A stretch of DNA of 64,000 nt from Aptenodytes patagonicus (taxonomy: Eukaryota; Chordata; Aves; Sphenisciformes; Spheniscidae): contig NC_134951.1 in the NCBI RefSeq assembly GCF_965638725.1, forward strand, positions 68,018,437 to 68,082,436. The letters are read 5' to 3'. A model generated the notes under the pieces. It made no database searches and was not told the origin of the DNA. It was given only the letters and a program-made list of their open reading frames with translations. Each line of letters starts with the position of its first letter. Position 1 is the stretch's first letter. Positions 49,666 through 62,014 of the stretch are shown in pieces. Position numbers and translations under genes: made by a program.

Positions 49666-51544
49666 CATGGGTGTTTTTGTTTCTATAGTGCTTATCACTG
49701 TGACAACCCTCCCCCCCAAAAAAAATTACCTTGAATGATCTGTTACTACACTGTCTTGATTTATGTATGTATTCTAGGCCCAAAAGTCCTTATATGCAGG
49801 ATGCAAAGGTCAGGTGAATACTTCTTAAGAATTCTACCTTGTCAAGGAATTGTCTAAGAAATGAGTCACTTGTTATATCAACTAAAAATACAAAATCCCA
49901 GTGGGCTGTGGCAGCTGTTTCCCATAACCATGAGATTTAATCATTAATCATCCCATTCAGGTCATTTAGCCTTCCCTAGCACCCAGTCATACACGTTTTT
50001 GATTGCTCAGAACTCCCCCTGAGACGAGAGCCAAGTGTGCTCAGATTCTCCTGAACTGCTCTCTCCTCTGCAGGGTTGGGTTAGAAGGAGCTACCCTGCA
50101 GCCTGAAGCTTGCAAGAGGTGTTCAGGGGATTTTAGCGAGCACAGAATTAGGCTGCAGCTGAATACAGACTGGTAGGTAAACAAGAGTACAGATGTTCTT
50201 CATGTCAAAAAAATGGGCATTGTACAAGCCCTCCAATTATCTTCAAAGCATTTAGGAAAATCCAAAAGGAACAAAAATATTTTCCCTAATTTTGTATTTA
50301 AAATTAAGAGTAATTAAAGGAGGGAAAAAAAACCCCAAAAACCAAAAGAAACCCATGCAAGCCGCCAGAATCCAGGGTGGTAAGTGTGTTTTAAAACTAA
50401 GACATTTAAGGAAGAGGACAGCTAAGAAAATTGGGAGAATGGTGAACCTGTCTTTCCAGAAATCAGAAGCCGCAGGCTGGTTTAAGACAGCAGCGGCCAA
50501 CAGGAGATTTGCTCTCTGTAAAAACACAGAGGGAGAAAGAGCTGTTCAGGATACAGAATGCCACTAGCACAGGGCTGTACGTGGGCCACGCATAATCTGA
50601 GGTTAGAAATGGGAAGGTTTCTAATCACAGGAGAGGTGCAGTCTTCCACTGAAAACAGCAGTCAAGTACTTCATCTTTTTCTCTGTATTTAAAGTTCTTG
50701 ATCATTATATGAAAGGTATTTGGCACAGTTTTGATAAAAAAAAGAACAGGCTTCCCACATCTGAGACCTCCTGTAGACCATAATGTTCTTAAAGTGTTGA
50801 GGGTTTCCCCTCAAGTTGTGACGCATTTAAGAGGTTTTGGCTTAGCAAAGAGTTTTCTGTGCCTGGCACTTTCGATGAAAGCGCGCAGCCATGTTTCGCA
50901 GTGTATACCCAAGCTTATTTGACTAGAAAATGAAGTTGTTGCCTCCTGGACACGCGAGGTCTTTAACTTCGTGTTACTAACCTGACACTTCACGGATACC
51001 GATATTCACGTTAAGAGAAGTGAAGAACGGCTATTTGCTTGAGTTTATGAAATGAATCCGTGAACCACAAACACCACCAAATTTCTACAACCATCAGTTA
51101 AAACAGTTTTAATTAAGCCACCATATTTGAAAGGAGTGCCACATACATTAATATCACTTGAGAGTAATTAATGACTATTTGCAATAGCTTTCTCCCGAAC
51201 ATCTTAATTGTGTAACATGCTGGTTATGCTTCCACCCCTCCCAGTATATTCAGAGCCAAGTTTACATCTGTGCTTTTTTGACAAGTTATGACAATGCTTA
51301 AAAAAACATACAAAAGACTTAAGTTATGCTAAACCCTATTACCATACCATCCTCCCTCTCACTAGGAAGGGTGTCCATTTTCTTAAGTCTTTTCTCCTTC
51401 TCAGCTTTAGCTGTGCAAGGATTTTCCAGACTTGGGATTCTCTGCTGTGTTTTGAATTCACTAGAAAGTTAGGTAGTAACATTACTCATGATACAGAGAT
51501 GTCCACACAGCATTCCCCACCAGCCAGTATTGTACAGAAAAGGG

Positions 51545-51568
51545 AAAAAAAAAAAAAAAAAAAAAAAA
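51545..51568 (+). repeat. Poly(A) tract, 24 bases
   Basis: Uninterrupted run of A on the plus strand. No LINE or retrocopy body was recognised immediately upstream of it, so it is more likely a simple mononucleotide repeat than a retrotransposition tail. Confidence 0.8.
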
Positions 51569-51691
51569 GAGACACATTTGTCACAGGATTCTCTTCTTCA
51601 GCAAGAATCATAAATACAGTTGATTGTATACACCACAACTGAGCTTGTAACACAGTTCTGAAGTCTGCAGATGTTTACACTCTGTAAAGTT

Positions 51692-51752
51692 ATAAAATAC
51701 AGGCCTGGAAGGGACCTTCAGAAGTCACCCGGCCTTTCCAAAACAGGACCAC
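51692..51752 (-). mobile_element. Possible ancient CR1 3'-end scrap
   Basis: The plus strand contains GGCCTGGAAGGGACCTTCAG followed by AAGTCACCCGGCC, matching the general pattern of the reverse-complemented CR1 3' UTR (a TGGAAGGGACCT, GTCA, CCAG pattern). It is too short and diverged to place in a subfamily. Confidence 0.4.
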
Positions 51753-53058
51753 ATGCAATATACAGAATTACCAAATTAAAAAAGGTGTTACGAAACAGAA
51801 AGCTATACAATATATAATACAAGAAATATCAGGCATTGAAAAAGCTTAGTTCTAAATGACTTTAGCTTTACAGTATGCTGGTTAATGCTTTATAAATTCT
51901 TTTTGTACACGTGCATGAATACATATACCCACACACTTACCCTCTCCTAAGTACTGGGTTCACGATACTAAGGAGTAAGTCTCCAGCTGCTCGCTACACA
52001 GAGTAACATGCAGTATTTGCTTTCCACGCTACCTGTACCCCCCTCAGAAGTCTGTCTCTGCTAGAGCTACTGCCCTCATAGCCGGAAGAGATGCTCCACA
52101 AATGAGCCTCTTCCTTCTTCTTCCCCAGCTGAAGAAAGCTCTGACAAAGATAATAGACCGTAATTAAATCTGCTGTAAGCTGCTGTAGATCCATGACCAA
52201 TACAGACATGGCTCTGCCTTGCTGGAATACTTATTTGGAATCGCTGGCTCCAGAAACACAAGCTAGGAGCTGGCCAGATTACTCCCCGAGACCGGTGTCT
52301 GTATGAAGTTTACACATGCCAATTGCTCACAGAACTGCTTTTCTTTTTTTACCTGTTATCCCTAGTGACTCACAAAGCACCCCCAAGCTTATTAAACTCT
52401 GGAGTACCTACAGTGTGCTTTAGAAACTTTTGGCGGTTTTCAACAGCTTATGCTAAGATTTCCCTCCCAAGCACGGCTGATAATTAAACCACTGCAGTTT
52501 TAAAAAGGTAGACATGAAGAACAGTGTATGTTTCTACTCAAAGGTATTTTCTGAATCAGCATCCCTCAAATACCATGTAAAAATGTACATAGTTTAACAT
52601 CTGAATGTTTATTGATTCTCTCTGTGACAATGTATATTAAATTATACGTGGCTCCATCACAAGTCCTGCAGTGGCCACAAAACCACCAGTGTTACATCAG
52701 CCACTGTTATACACACCAGCTCCATGCTTTAGAGGACATCTCCATCCAACAGCACCAATTGGTGGAAAATAAATTTTAGTTTTATTTTCCCCTTAATTCA
52801 AATAGCTAATAGTCAACAATAGTCCAGTAACAGGAATGAGAAGAGATTCTTAGGCAGCAGGTGACTGCGATAGTCTCAGGGAAGTTCCTTCCTTGGGACT
52901 GACTTTGGTGGAAGAAAAAGCATTCTTTGGAAGGTTGTTTTTTTTCTAGTTCCATTTAAGGCAATTTTGTCAGAGATGAAAACAAAATAACTTGCAGATC
53001 CCTCTAAGGGGTTGTTTAAAATCTCTCCTCTTCCTTTCTACACTTGAAACACTACATC

Positions 53059-53064
53059 TTTATT
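53059..53064 (-). terminator. PERP: Candidate poly(A) signal of PERP copy A
   Basis: TTTATT on the plus strand gives AATAAA on the minus strand, 285 bases after the stop codon. Alternatives are AATAAA at 53220-53215 (about 130 bases after the stop) and 52786-52781. The real site cannot be chosen from sequence alone. Confidence 0.4.
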
Positions 53065-53348
53065 CATAAGCAAACATTTGAATAAAATAAGGATGACTCA
53101 ATTAGTTGGGAGGGGAAGGAGCAAGTAAACCACCCAAACAGAATCGACATGAGAATAGGTAAATAATACTTTAGGTAGAAGCTATTTGCTTAAAGATGCC
53201 AATGTTTTTACTAATTTATTGCCAGGGCTAGTAAGAAATACTCTGGAGAAATAAGGTGGGTTTTTTCAGTCTCCTATAATTGCACCAAATTTACATCAGA
53301 GGTGCTCCTCTGTTGTTTTGACAGTTGATTGTACTTGGATTTAATCTT
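53065..53348 (-). other. PERP: Probable 3' UTR of PERP copy A
   Basis: The region between the TGA stop and the candidate poly(A) signal at 53064-53059. AT-rich, with no repeat or competing frame recognised. Mammalian PERP has a longer 3' UTR, so transcription may run further left. Confidence 0.45.
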
Positions 53349-53584
53349 TCAATTTAAGTATGGTGCTCTCTCTGGGGAAGAGTAGTAATAGGTAGGCTTG
53401 ATGTTTCCGAGGACCTCATCTTCCCAGTTGGGGAGGCAGCAGAAGAAGAAAGCACAACCTATTACAACAACAGTGCTGGCCCAACCAAAGCCATAGGCCC
53501 AGCTGAACATATTATCTCCCGTCAGTGGAATTTCTTCTGTGAATTTCACTGGGTAGATGACCAAGCCTATGATCTGGAATGCAG
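53349..53584 (-). CDS. PERP: PERP copy A coding exon 3
   Basis: Encodes residues 119-196 and a TGA stop. It carries membrane segment 3 (GLVIYPVKF), the second loop, [14 protein letters not shown], membrane segment 4 ([10 protein letters not shown]) and the tail [29 protein letters not shown]. The segment [13 protein letters not shown] is nearly the same as in human PERP, unlike copy B. About 49 of 71 shared residues match copy B. Confidence 0.95.
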
Positions 53585-56500
53585 CTAGAGAGAGAAAGAA
53601 AAGAAAGAAAAGTAGGAGTAAATGACAATGAATGATATTACATTTCCCACTAAAATAACGTACCTGGAGATAACTGAATATCCTTTTAACATATGTAAGG
53701 GTTACCTTCAGTCCTACAATCAAATCTGCATTCTTGCAGAGGTACGTGACTCCTGGCCAAGGCAGATCCCCACGCCTATCTAGCTGCAGCAGCTACAGCT
53801 GACATTGCCAGGTTGCTAAGGCACTCACCTGCATGCTGCGACCAGCCCTGTCCTACAGCCAGGCACCGTGATCCCTGCGGAACCAGTTACCTCCCGCTTG
53901 TACCATAGCCCCATCACTCCTCCTCCCCTCGGGAAGGTGGGAAGCACCCAGGGCTCTCAGCTCCTAAGTCTTAGCATGTGACATGCAGGGTCAAAGGTGC
54001 TGGTTGCCCCCATACACTGCTTTTGGGAAAGTGCTAACTGACAAAGGCCACGGGAGCTTCCCTAACCATTATCCTCTCAGAGCATAAATCAACCTTCCCT
54101 TGTTCCCCATGAAAATGAGTCATAGACCAGACAAAGACAGCTTATTTCATAAGGGAGGCTCCATCTAGCATGTTTTTCTGCTGATGCCTGTTTTACATCT
54201 AAAATAACCTTGCCTTTGTGCCCAGCCTTACCAACAACAAAGAGCAAGCCTCCAATTCCTCGCACAAAGTTGAAACGGAGTATCTCGATTGAGAATGCGA
54301 TGACGGCGAGGGCGAAACAGATGACCAGGATCACAAAGCCAACGAGGTACGTGGCAGCTGCTGCTCTCCCCCATCCTTGAAGAGAAAACGAGAAAGATGT
54401 TACATACAGCAGGGCACTGAACCGTAGGTCATTGCAGGTCTTTGGTTTCCTTTAATCATTTTTTGTTGAAATCCTTTACTGTAAGAAGCATGCCCTATGT
54501 CAAAACAATACTGGATGCTTCCAAAGTGCACAGCTGCAGGGCAGAGAGGCACCATTGTCAGTGGAGCAGCACAGAACTCCCTGCCCGCTAACTTTTCCTG
54601 CTGAAAAGAGGGATATAGTGCAGCATGGTAATGGAGATAATGCCTCCAAACTCCGTATCTGTAAGAGACCCACAGACATCTGAGCAGATAAGGCACACAA
54701 CCGCTGAGAATGTACTTTATCGTTACCGTTCCTGTTCGACATGCAAGTTTACAAAACCACTTACATACATGGGGAAGTATGAGAGCAGACAAGAGAGTAC
54801 CACCACAGGAGATAACTGCTGGGAAATAATAGTCCTGTCAGCATACAGCTTCTTGCCTGTTTGTTATGACAAGAATAATGCATGTGGAGCAAAATTAGCA
54901 TGACCAAAAAGAAATAGATTTAGAATAGGTGAAGTGAGAGATAATAAAGAAAAAGCTCTTGAAGATAAGTATTCACAGCTGAAAAAATTTAGAAACAGCT
55001 AAAATATAGCAGGTGGAAGAGAAAAAGCAGAATCTGAGCTAAAGTGGAGGAGTCCTCTTTGAATCATTACTTTGACATTTGATGGGACAGGGTGGTGCAG
55101 ATTCTTAGGACCAGGCAACTGCAGGCTGGAGAGGCTCAGGCACGAAGCAAGTGGCCTTATCCCAGCAGAGCAGCACACGCACTCAGAACTCACCCACCAC
55201 AGGCCAGGGCCGGGGCAACAAAGGTAAGAAAACCTCCCAGAAAAACAGCCGGCAATTCCCCTTTCGCAGTAACATGGGCTTGTAAAGAGGCCCTCATTAT
55301 GGTCAGACCCTGTCATCTTTAGAAACCAAGCAGGGGTTCAGGTGAGCCCAATGCAAACCACAACAAGCAAAGGTGTTCCTGCCCTGGAGGCAGGACACCT
55401 GCCCACATGGGCTAAACTGTACCAGCTAGTGCTTTGTTTTCCAGTCAGCTGTCATCACAGCTCACTTTCCACGTCTGCATAACATGGGGTTCTACTTTCA
55501 TGCATTGAGACAGAGGTAGGGCCAGATCCCAAGCTCCCTCTAATGTAGGAATAAAAAGAGCAGTGGGATCTAGGTCAGAACATTTTCCAAAAAAATCTTT
55601 CATCAGAGCTGTCTGTTCCAACACAGCTGAAGCGACTCTGGAGACACCCTGCTTTCAACGTAGCCTCCGTTCTTTCTGTGCAAAACTAAGAGGAAAAAGA
55701 CGGTGAGACAGAGAACCTTTTCTGAAAGTTAAAATCCTCCAGCTTAACTCACATCTTCTACTAGTTGCATAAATGGGGAAAAACTAGTAATTTGAGACAG
55801 AGAATGCAGTGAAACTATCAATTTACTCTCTGAAAGCAAAGCATTGTTTTACAGCTATTTTCATTAGATCAGTCTGAACTGGTTACTTTCCCCCCTATTC
55901 CAATAGCAAAAGTGAAATACAGCAGCCATCCGTCAGCCAGATCTCAGCCCAAAACCCCCAACCACCACCGCCACCTGAAGACAGTCATGCTGGCATAGAA
56001 AGGGTAAGGAAAAGGGTCTTCTTTCCCCTCTCCCTTCTTGGAGCTACTCAAGACAGCAAAAGCTTTTCAAACTAGTTCTCCTTCAGCCAGCTGTGCGTGT
56101 TTCATACCCCTTCACTATGAGAGTGCTGCGGGGTGAGGAGGGAGGGAGGATACCTGATGAGCATCTGGAGATTAAAGCTACATCAGTGGTCCGATAAAAT
56201 CTTTTCATACAAAATATTCTCTGACATACCTAATGCAGGTACTGGATATTGTCTCCACAATCGGATTTATTTAAGGATAACTAATATAAAGGGATATTTA
56301 ACCATTACACACAGCCAGCCCAGGAAAAGTGATTCAAGCTAAATGTCCTAGGAATGCTATTTATCGGTATTTGCCCTATTAAGAAAAAAAAGCACAACAC
56401 CAAGAAGGAACACTTAGTTATCAAAGTACATTTCCTTTCAGATGCATTACATATGCTGGCACAGTGTAGGAAGCCAAGTCTGGCATCTGCCTGATAAACT

Positions 56501-59500
56501 TTAGGTTGCAAACTCAAATACACCTGCAGGTTAGACAGCTTGAGGTTTGGTGCAACACAAACATGACTGGAGGAGATACGAGCTGGAAAGCTGGAACCCC
56601 CCTGCCTCTGCTACTTCCATATCCTCTGTGCTTACTTCACAAGCGTAACAAGCTTTTGGATACAGGTCAGCCCTGGCTCTGCTCACAGCGATTTATTTTC
56701 TCATCTCTGGTGATATGAAAGTGACAACACATATAGCTATAGGAGATGTCTCATCAGGAAGATTAACATCAAGCCCAGCTTTGTTTCAGGTCTTCAGAAA
56801 CAGGGCAGTAGTAGACACCACCATTATGAAATTAAGTGGGTTTTGTGCTCACGTGTGACAGAGCTCGGTGCTGGTGACCCCGTACCTTCCTCTCCTCCTC
56901 CTGCTGCTGGATTGTCTTCTCCAGCAGCAGTTATCAGCAGGTTGATACTGATAAGACTGAGTCATAGGTGCTGGCCACAGCGTTGGATGGGTCTACTCTG
57001 AGCTGGAATAGACAACAGCCATCGAACGGCCAGCCTGCCACATGAGTGCTGGTGGGAGTCACAGGAAGAGCAGTGAAAAGCTCTGGATTTGTATATATAC
57101 CCAATGTAAGAGAAGTCTCAAAAAATTAACCGGAAATTTTTTAATTATGACTGATGGAAGAGGTTGGGGCGGGGTAAGGGTGCACCCTTACATTTGGTAA
57201 GGGTGCAGCCCTGGCACGCTCCTTTCCCACACCCCCACCAACGGGGTGAGCTTTCAGCTGAGGGGCTGCTGCAGGGTTCCAACTGAAACTGATGTCTCTC
57301 CATGCGGGATCCCCCTCATTCCCATACCTATCAAGTCAGGCTTTCCCAGCTCCTTCTCCTCCCAGAGACTCCCGAGAACCGACTGAGCCCCCGCAGGCAC
57401 ACAGCTCTCCTGCCTCCGTCTGCAAGATCCTCCGCCTACAGCTCCCAGGAGGGGAGAGGTGTGGGTTTACGCTCTCACTGTTTGCTGCCTTAAGAGCTGG
57501 AGAGACCTGCTCACACTCAGAGAAAGACAGATCAGCCCCAGTTTCTAGCTGGTTTGTGCTCAGAAGTACCTTGTAATCACGAGACATTTAGCCAGAATTT
57601 AAGTTTTCCACAAAAATAGAAAATTCTCAGGTCCCTTCATTTGGCAGAAAGAGTATTCCTTACTCAAAATAGGCATAAATATGATGTCTGTTTATTAAAT
57701 CAAACAATAACACCACAGTAATTTTGGGCTGCATAAATAGGAGAGAGAAGAATAGAAGAGCAGAAGAACAGTTGGAGATATTAGCGTTCCCCAGGTCGGT
57801 TTTGCCTCAAATAAGAGTTGAGTTCTTTGCATCTAATCAGCAGAAAAGTATTTATCAGTTAGGTGGTGTTGAAAGAACGTTAAAAAAGACTATTTGGGGG
57901 CTGAAGGTCTATAATTATTAGGAAGGATTAAGAATTTTATTATATATCTTGACTAATGATGACTCTGGAAAGGAACTAAGCTGCAAGTGTTATGCAAATA
58001 ACTAGGAGGGGTCAGGCTTACATAAAGTTAATGATTAGCATCAGTAATATGATGAAAGCAAAAAAAAAAACCCAACCAAAAAACCCCAAACACCAGAGCT
58101 TTAGTGTTAGCTGTATTTCCTAATTTTATTTGGCTGTGCCTCAGCCTTAACAGGGAGGAGACGGAAGCTCTACAGCATAGGACATTTAAATATAGATTTC
58201 CCTTTAGAAATTAATAAAAGGACTGGGAAAATAGTCTAGCAGGAAGATGAACTGCTACAGGATTTGAAGAAACAAGCCTTTCATCTTTGTTCACTTCTTT
58301 ACAAAAGCAGAAGCTAGTTTGTTAGCTTGTGAATAACTGGAATCTTAGGGTAGAAGTTTTTACCATGACGTGCATAGATGAGACATGTTTTTACACTGTA
58401 GCTATAATATTTTTCTGTATGTGAATCGCAGTAGCAATTCCTGTTTGGCCTTGAGAGCTCATAACATAGAACGCCCCAAAAATATGCTTTTGTTGACAAA
58501 ACAAAGGAGTAGTGGACTGCAAGCAAGAGAGCACTGTCAGTAGTATGTTCTTGCTCACATAATGTGCAAACTTCCATGGCAGCACGACTGGTGAAGGAAA
58601 GCTACGTGCATACCCACCACGAGCACAGGACAGCCCAGAATCAAAGGTTTGCTGGGAGAGCTGGTTGGGAATTACTACTAGGAATCACAGCTCTGTTTTG
58701 GTTTTAGGAGTGCAGGAAGAGTGATTGCTATACTGCCAAACTATTAAATAAAAGCCCACCAGTACAAACTTGGCTTCAGCCACTTGGTCAGGAGAGGCAC
58801 AATCCTATGTATTTCCAACTTTTAATGCCTGCGGGTTGCTAGCAGTGGAGGCGCACCTGCCTAGGGGCCAGCAAAGCCCACTGGCAGGGACGCCAGCCTC
58901 ACTGGGATCTTCCACTGGGGAGTTTCAGTAAGTGTTTCCTGAGTGTTGACAGGGACACCAACTGCAACATCTCTTCCATTAGCATTCTCCAAGTGCCTGC
59001 ACTCGGCTGACACTATAAACTAAGTTAGTTTGTCTTGAATACATCCTGGCATCGTAGATCAGACGGAAGCATGCCTGAAAAGAGGTGTACTGAAAAGATA
59101 AGGGTACCTGTAACATTCCTCCTTTATTTACCTGGCCCCTCAGCGAAGTCAACACATGCACTCGGCTTCACCAATAATCAGTGGTATCAAAGTCCATGCC
59201 TCTAGGGACACAGGTACAGTGGCATAGCCGCAGTGAAACATGATTCACAAAGGCTGGGCTCCTACTTGTAGGTTCCACCTTTTTTTTTTTTTTGGCACTT
59301 ACTAAGGATCCAGATGAATGCTTCCCTTTTTCTAGGTCGACTGTTGTGTACTTAATGAATACCAACTGGCTGTCAGGAATAAGAAAGAGTTAACCTCCAT
59401 GGGATCACCTTTCCTGCACACATACACACCCATCTCTTACAGTGATAATTCAAAGCAAAGTCGCTAGGAGCAGCCGTTCAGTCACCCACAAATATTGCTC

Positions 59501-62014
59501 CTAAACTTACAGCCTCATCACTATAAAGACAACCACCCTCTCCAAGTAACCGCACTGCAAACAATCCTTGTCATCTCTGATGGCTTACTGATATGTTTTA
59601 AACACAGTCAACAGTTTAATCCTGCAATGGTCCAGACTGAGTCATCTTGAGTCATGTTACAGTGCAGTGCAGCAGGTCTGCATTGCAACATTTTGATAAT
59701 ACACAGATGCTGCCAGCCAGGTACTTCCCAGATGCAAACCAGTATACAGCTCTAAACAAAATCCTTCCCTGCCTCCCTGCCAAATGACATCCCACTCTTC
59801 TTTTTCCCCTTCCACTTCTTCCCTCTCATGTGGCATTTGCAAATGTGCATTAAGAAGCCATGCAGTTTAGGAGACATTCCTATTTGCAAATCTTTGTTTG
59901 TCTGTTCCTGCCCCTTTTCCCCCATTTAAAATAAGTGACTCGCCTGCTTTTTCTCTTCCTCTTCTCAGTATGCATGCTGCAGCTCAATTAAGAAACCGTC
60001 TAATGGAGCTTTCTATTAATGGGGATCCACTCGGAAGTTTTCCTTTCATCAGGAGAGGCACAGGATGGTTATTGCATAGTAGTTATTGTATGCAAAACAC
60101 AAGTTATGCATCTCAATTAATTAACTTTTATTTTCGTGCAGCAGTGCTGTAAATGCCTGCTAGGTATTTTTTCCTTTGTAAATGCCCTCACCTATTTTGA
60201 GCCTAATTGCATTAGCATAGAAAAAAGGAAACAAAATAAATCAAACCTGAACTCATACGTTACATCCCATCTCTAGATGTAAATAGTATTTGAGTAGACA
60301 GTGGCATTGATGTCATGAAAATTAGGGAAGAGGGAAAGTCAAGTTGCTCTAAATAAGCCAAGGATTTAAATAAATTTTGGTTTAAATAAGCCATGGCTTA
60401 TTTAAATAAGCAAAGTCAAGGATACTATTCCTCCTTGACAGCTTGTTAACCACAAAAACAGCAGAAAGTTGCTTTTGCCCCACAACACTCTGAGCTGACA
60501 CAAAGCACACACCCATCAGTACTCAGGGACATGAGAAGCAGTGTCACTACAGGAGAAAGCAAATTTCAGCAGCTGTACTGTATTAGCACTTCTTCCCTGT
60601 GCAACGCAAATTTCAGCAACTCTGCACTAGCTTTTCTTCTCCGTCTAATGGGGGAGGAGAATATTCTTGTCACACTAGCCAGATTTCTTCCACCTACACT
60701 AAGACCTGCAGTCATCACCTGGCTGAGAAACGAAGCCACTGCTCTTGCAATATATTCAAGATTTAGCTTACGCACGAGTGTTGCAATGGAAAGCTTCTGG
60801 AAGTCAGTCCACCATGCTCAGGCGGCAAGGGATCTGCACGGGGCAGCAGTCCCAGCTCTCCCGGCCGAAACACACCCTTCCAGCTTCCCAGTCCCCAAAG
60901 TACCCTCATCCAGGATCCTAAGGCGGGTCTGCTTATTTGTCCAGAAATATGTTGTTTGAGGGAAAAGCAGATGTAATCAGGCCCACATGTTCTAGCAAAT
61001 AACAAAAAGTCCCCCAAAAACCCAGAAACTGGGAGTGTACGGTAAGACTATTACACTGGTTATGCCAGATATAAAAGCAGCTCAGCAAGTTAAAACAGAG
61101 GCACAATTATCCCCTGATTTAGGCCCCAGTGCAATAGAGAGGTATATTCAGGAAGTGACTTTTTTTCCCCTGTGCAAACCCACATCAGGACATTTTAAGC
61201 TGCAGGTCGGGAGGCATCTGAATATCCAAGTTCTCTTGGCCAGGCAGGGTTAAATTAAGGTGGTCTCTCCCTCCAGAGGGCTGGGGGAAGGCAATTGTGC
61301 TATCATCCAGGTATAGGCTCTGCACAGGACATCCTGTGTGAAGGTTTCCACGCTCACCATCTGACCAGGGAGGCCACTGGCACGGGGAGGTGTACCTGGC
61401 CAGCATCAGGCAAGGCTGACGGGACCGCAGCCTGCAGATCACTGAGAGAAAACAAACTGGAGAGCTGAAGGGACTTGGGGCCACTTGGCTCTTTGGTTGT
61501 AGAATAACTTTTTTTTAAAAAAAACCAAACCACCACCACTCTGGCTTCTTGGTGTTGTACCAATAGGAAAGACTGCTCTGAAGCAACCTGCACCTGTATT
61601 TCTTTGCTGGTTTAAGCCCCGAAACAGGATTAGTACTGGTTCCACAAGGGAAACCCCATCCCAGAAGGCAGCTGCTCCACCACAGAGGTGAGGAGACCGT
61701 TCACGGCATTAGCACCCACTGCTTTCCAGCCACTGCCCCTGGGTGCAGCTGGTGGCAGGGGCCACGGTCCCACGGAGGGGAGGGCAGGGGGCTCCCCGCT
61801 TACCGTACTCCATGAGGGATTGGCAGCTCCAGTTGAGGTCCTGCTTGCTCCGCGTGCAGCTGTCCCACAGCGACGCTTGATGCACGTAGGGCTCCGACTC
61901 CGACTCCAGCCAGCCCCTGCCCGCCAGGGCGATGATGCCCATGATGATGGCCAGGCCCAGCAGCAGGGGCAGGAGCCACCTGCACCTCCAGCAGGCGAGG
62001 CCGCACACCACCAT
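53349..62014 (-). CDS. PERP: PERP, copy A (three-exon gene, 196 aa)
   Basis: A four-pass PMP22/claudin-superfamily protein of the PERP type, expected at the plasma membrane and desmosomes of epithelia. The coding sequence joins 62014-61804, 54375-54232 and 53584-53349 (211+144+236 = 591 bp), with both introns phase 1 and GT-AG. Membrane segments lie at about residues 13-31, 79-100, 108-130 and 147-168. [22 protein letters not shown] with C53 and C64, SLMEY, WGRAAAA, YPVKF, WAYGFGW and CCLPN are PERP hallmarks, and the length is close to the 193 residues of human PERP. The ATG has A at -3 and G at +4. Intron 1 is 7.4 kb and intron 2 is 647 bp. Copy B lies 10.7 kb downstream in the same orientation. 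The tail has seven residues (ERAPYLN) beyond the SSP where copy B stops, and N61 forms an N-W-S sequon absent from copy B. Confidence 0.95.
53585..54231 (-). other. PERP: Intron 2 of PERP copy A
   Basis: A 647-bp phase-1 intron from GTAAGG to a pyrimidine-rich TTCTTTCTCTCTAG acceptor. Nothing else is recognised inside. Confidence 0.9.
54232..54375 (-). CDS. PERP: PERP copy A coding exon 2
   Basis: A 144-bp exon completing codon 71 (G|GA, glycine) and encoding up to residue 118 ([13 protein letters not shown], membrane segment 2, [15 protein letters not shown]). The acceptor is TTCAAG|GA at 54377-54376 and the donor GTTG|GTAAGG at 54231-54230. Same length and phase as exon 2 of copy B. Confidence 0.95.
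54376..61803 (-). other. PERP: Intron 1 of PERP copy A
   Basis: A 7.4-kb phase-1 intron, GTAAGC to TTCTCTTCAAG. It contains an 18-bp palindrome with a direct repeat (57173-57207), a 26-bp perfect palindrome (60381-60406), an A/C-rich run near 58061-58095 and a T tract at 59280-59293. No CR1 and no extra coding exon is recognised. Confidence 0.88.
61804..62014 (-). CDS. PERP: PERP copy A coding exon 1
   Basis: Encodes residues 1-70 plus the first base of codon 71, covering the N-terminus, membrane segment 1 and the first extracellular loop. The loop carries GRGWLES, SLWDSC and an N-glycosylation sequon at N61-W62-S63 (codons 61834-61826). The donor is TACG|GTAAGC with the GT at 61803-61802. 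It lies in a CpG island and is far more GC-rich than exon 1 of copy B. Confidence 0.95.

Larger units (their letters stand above)
42851..53058. other. Spacer between the two PERP copies
   Basis: About 10 kb with no recognised gene. It contains a CR1 fragment (49353-49665), an older CR1-like scrap near 51692, a 24-A tract at 51545-51568, very AT-rich DNA at 48420-48530, a 21-bp tandem duplication at 48878-48918 and an unexplained 192-codon frame (44959-45537). Distal parts of a long 3' UTR of copy A could extend into its right end. Confidence 0.55.
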
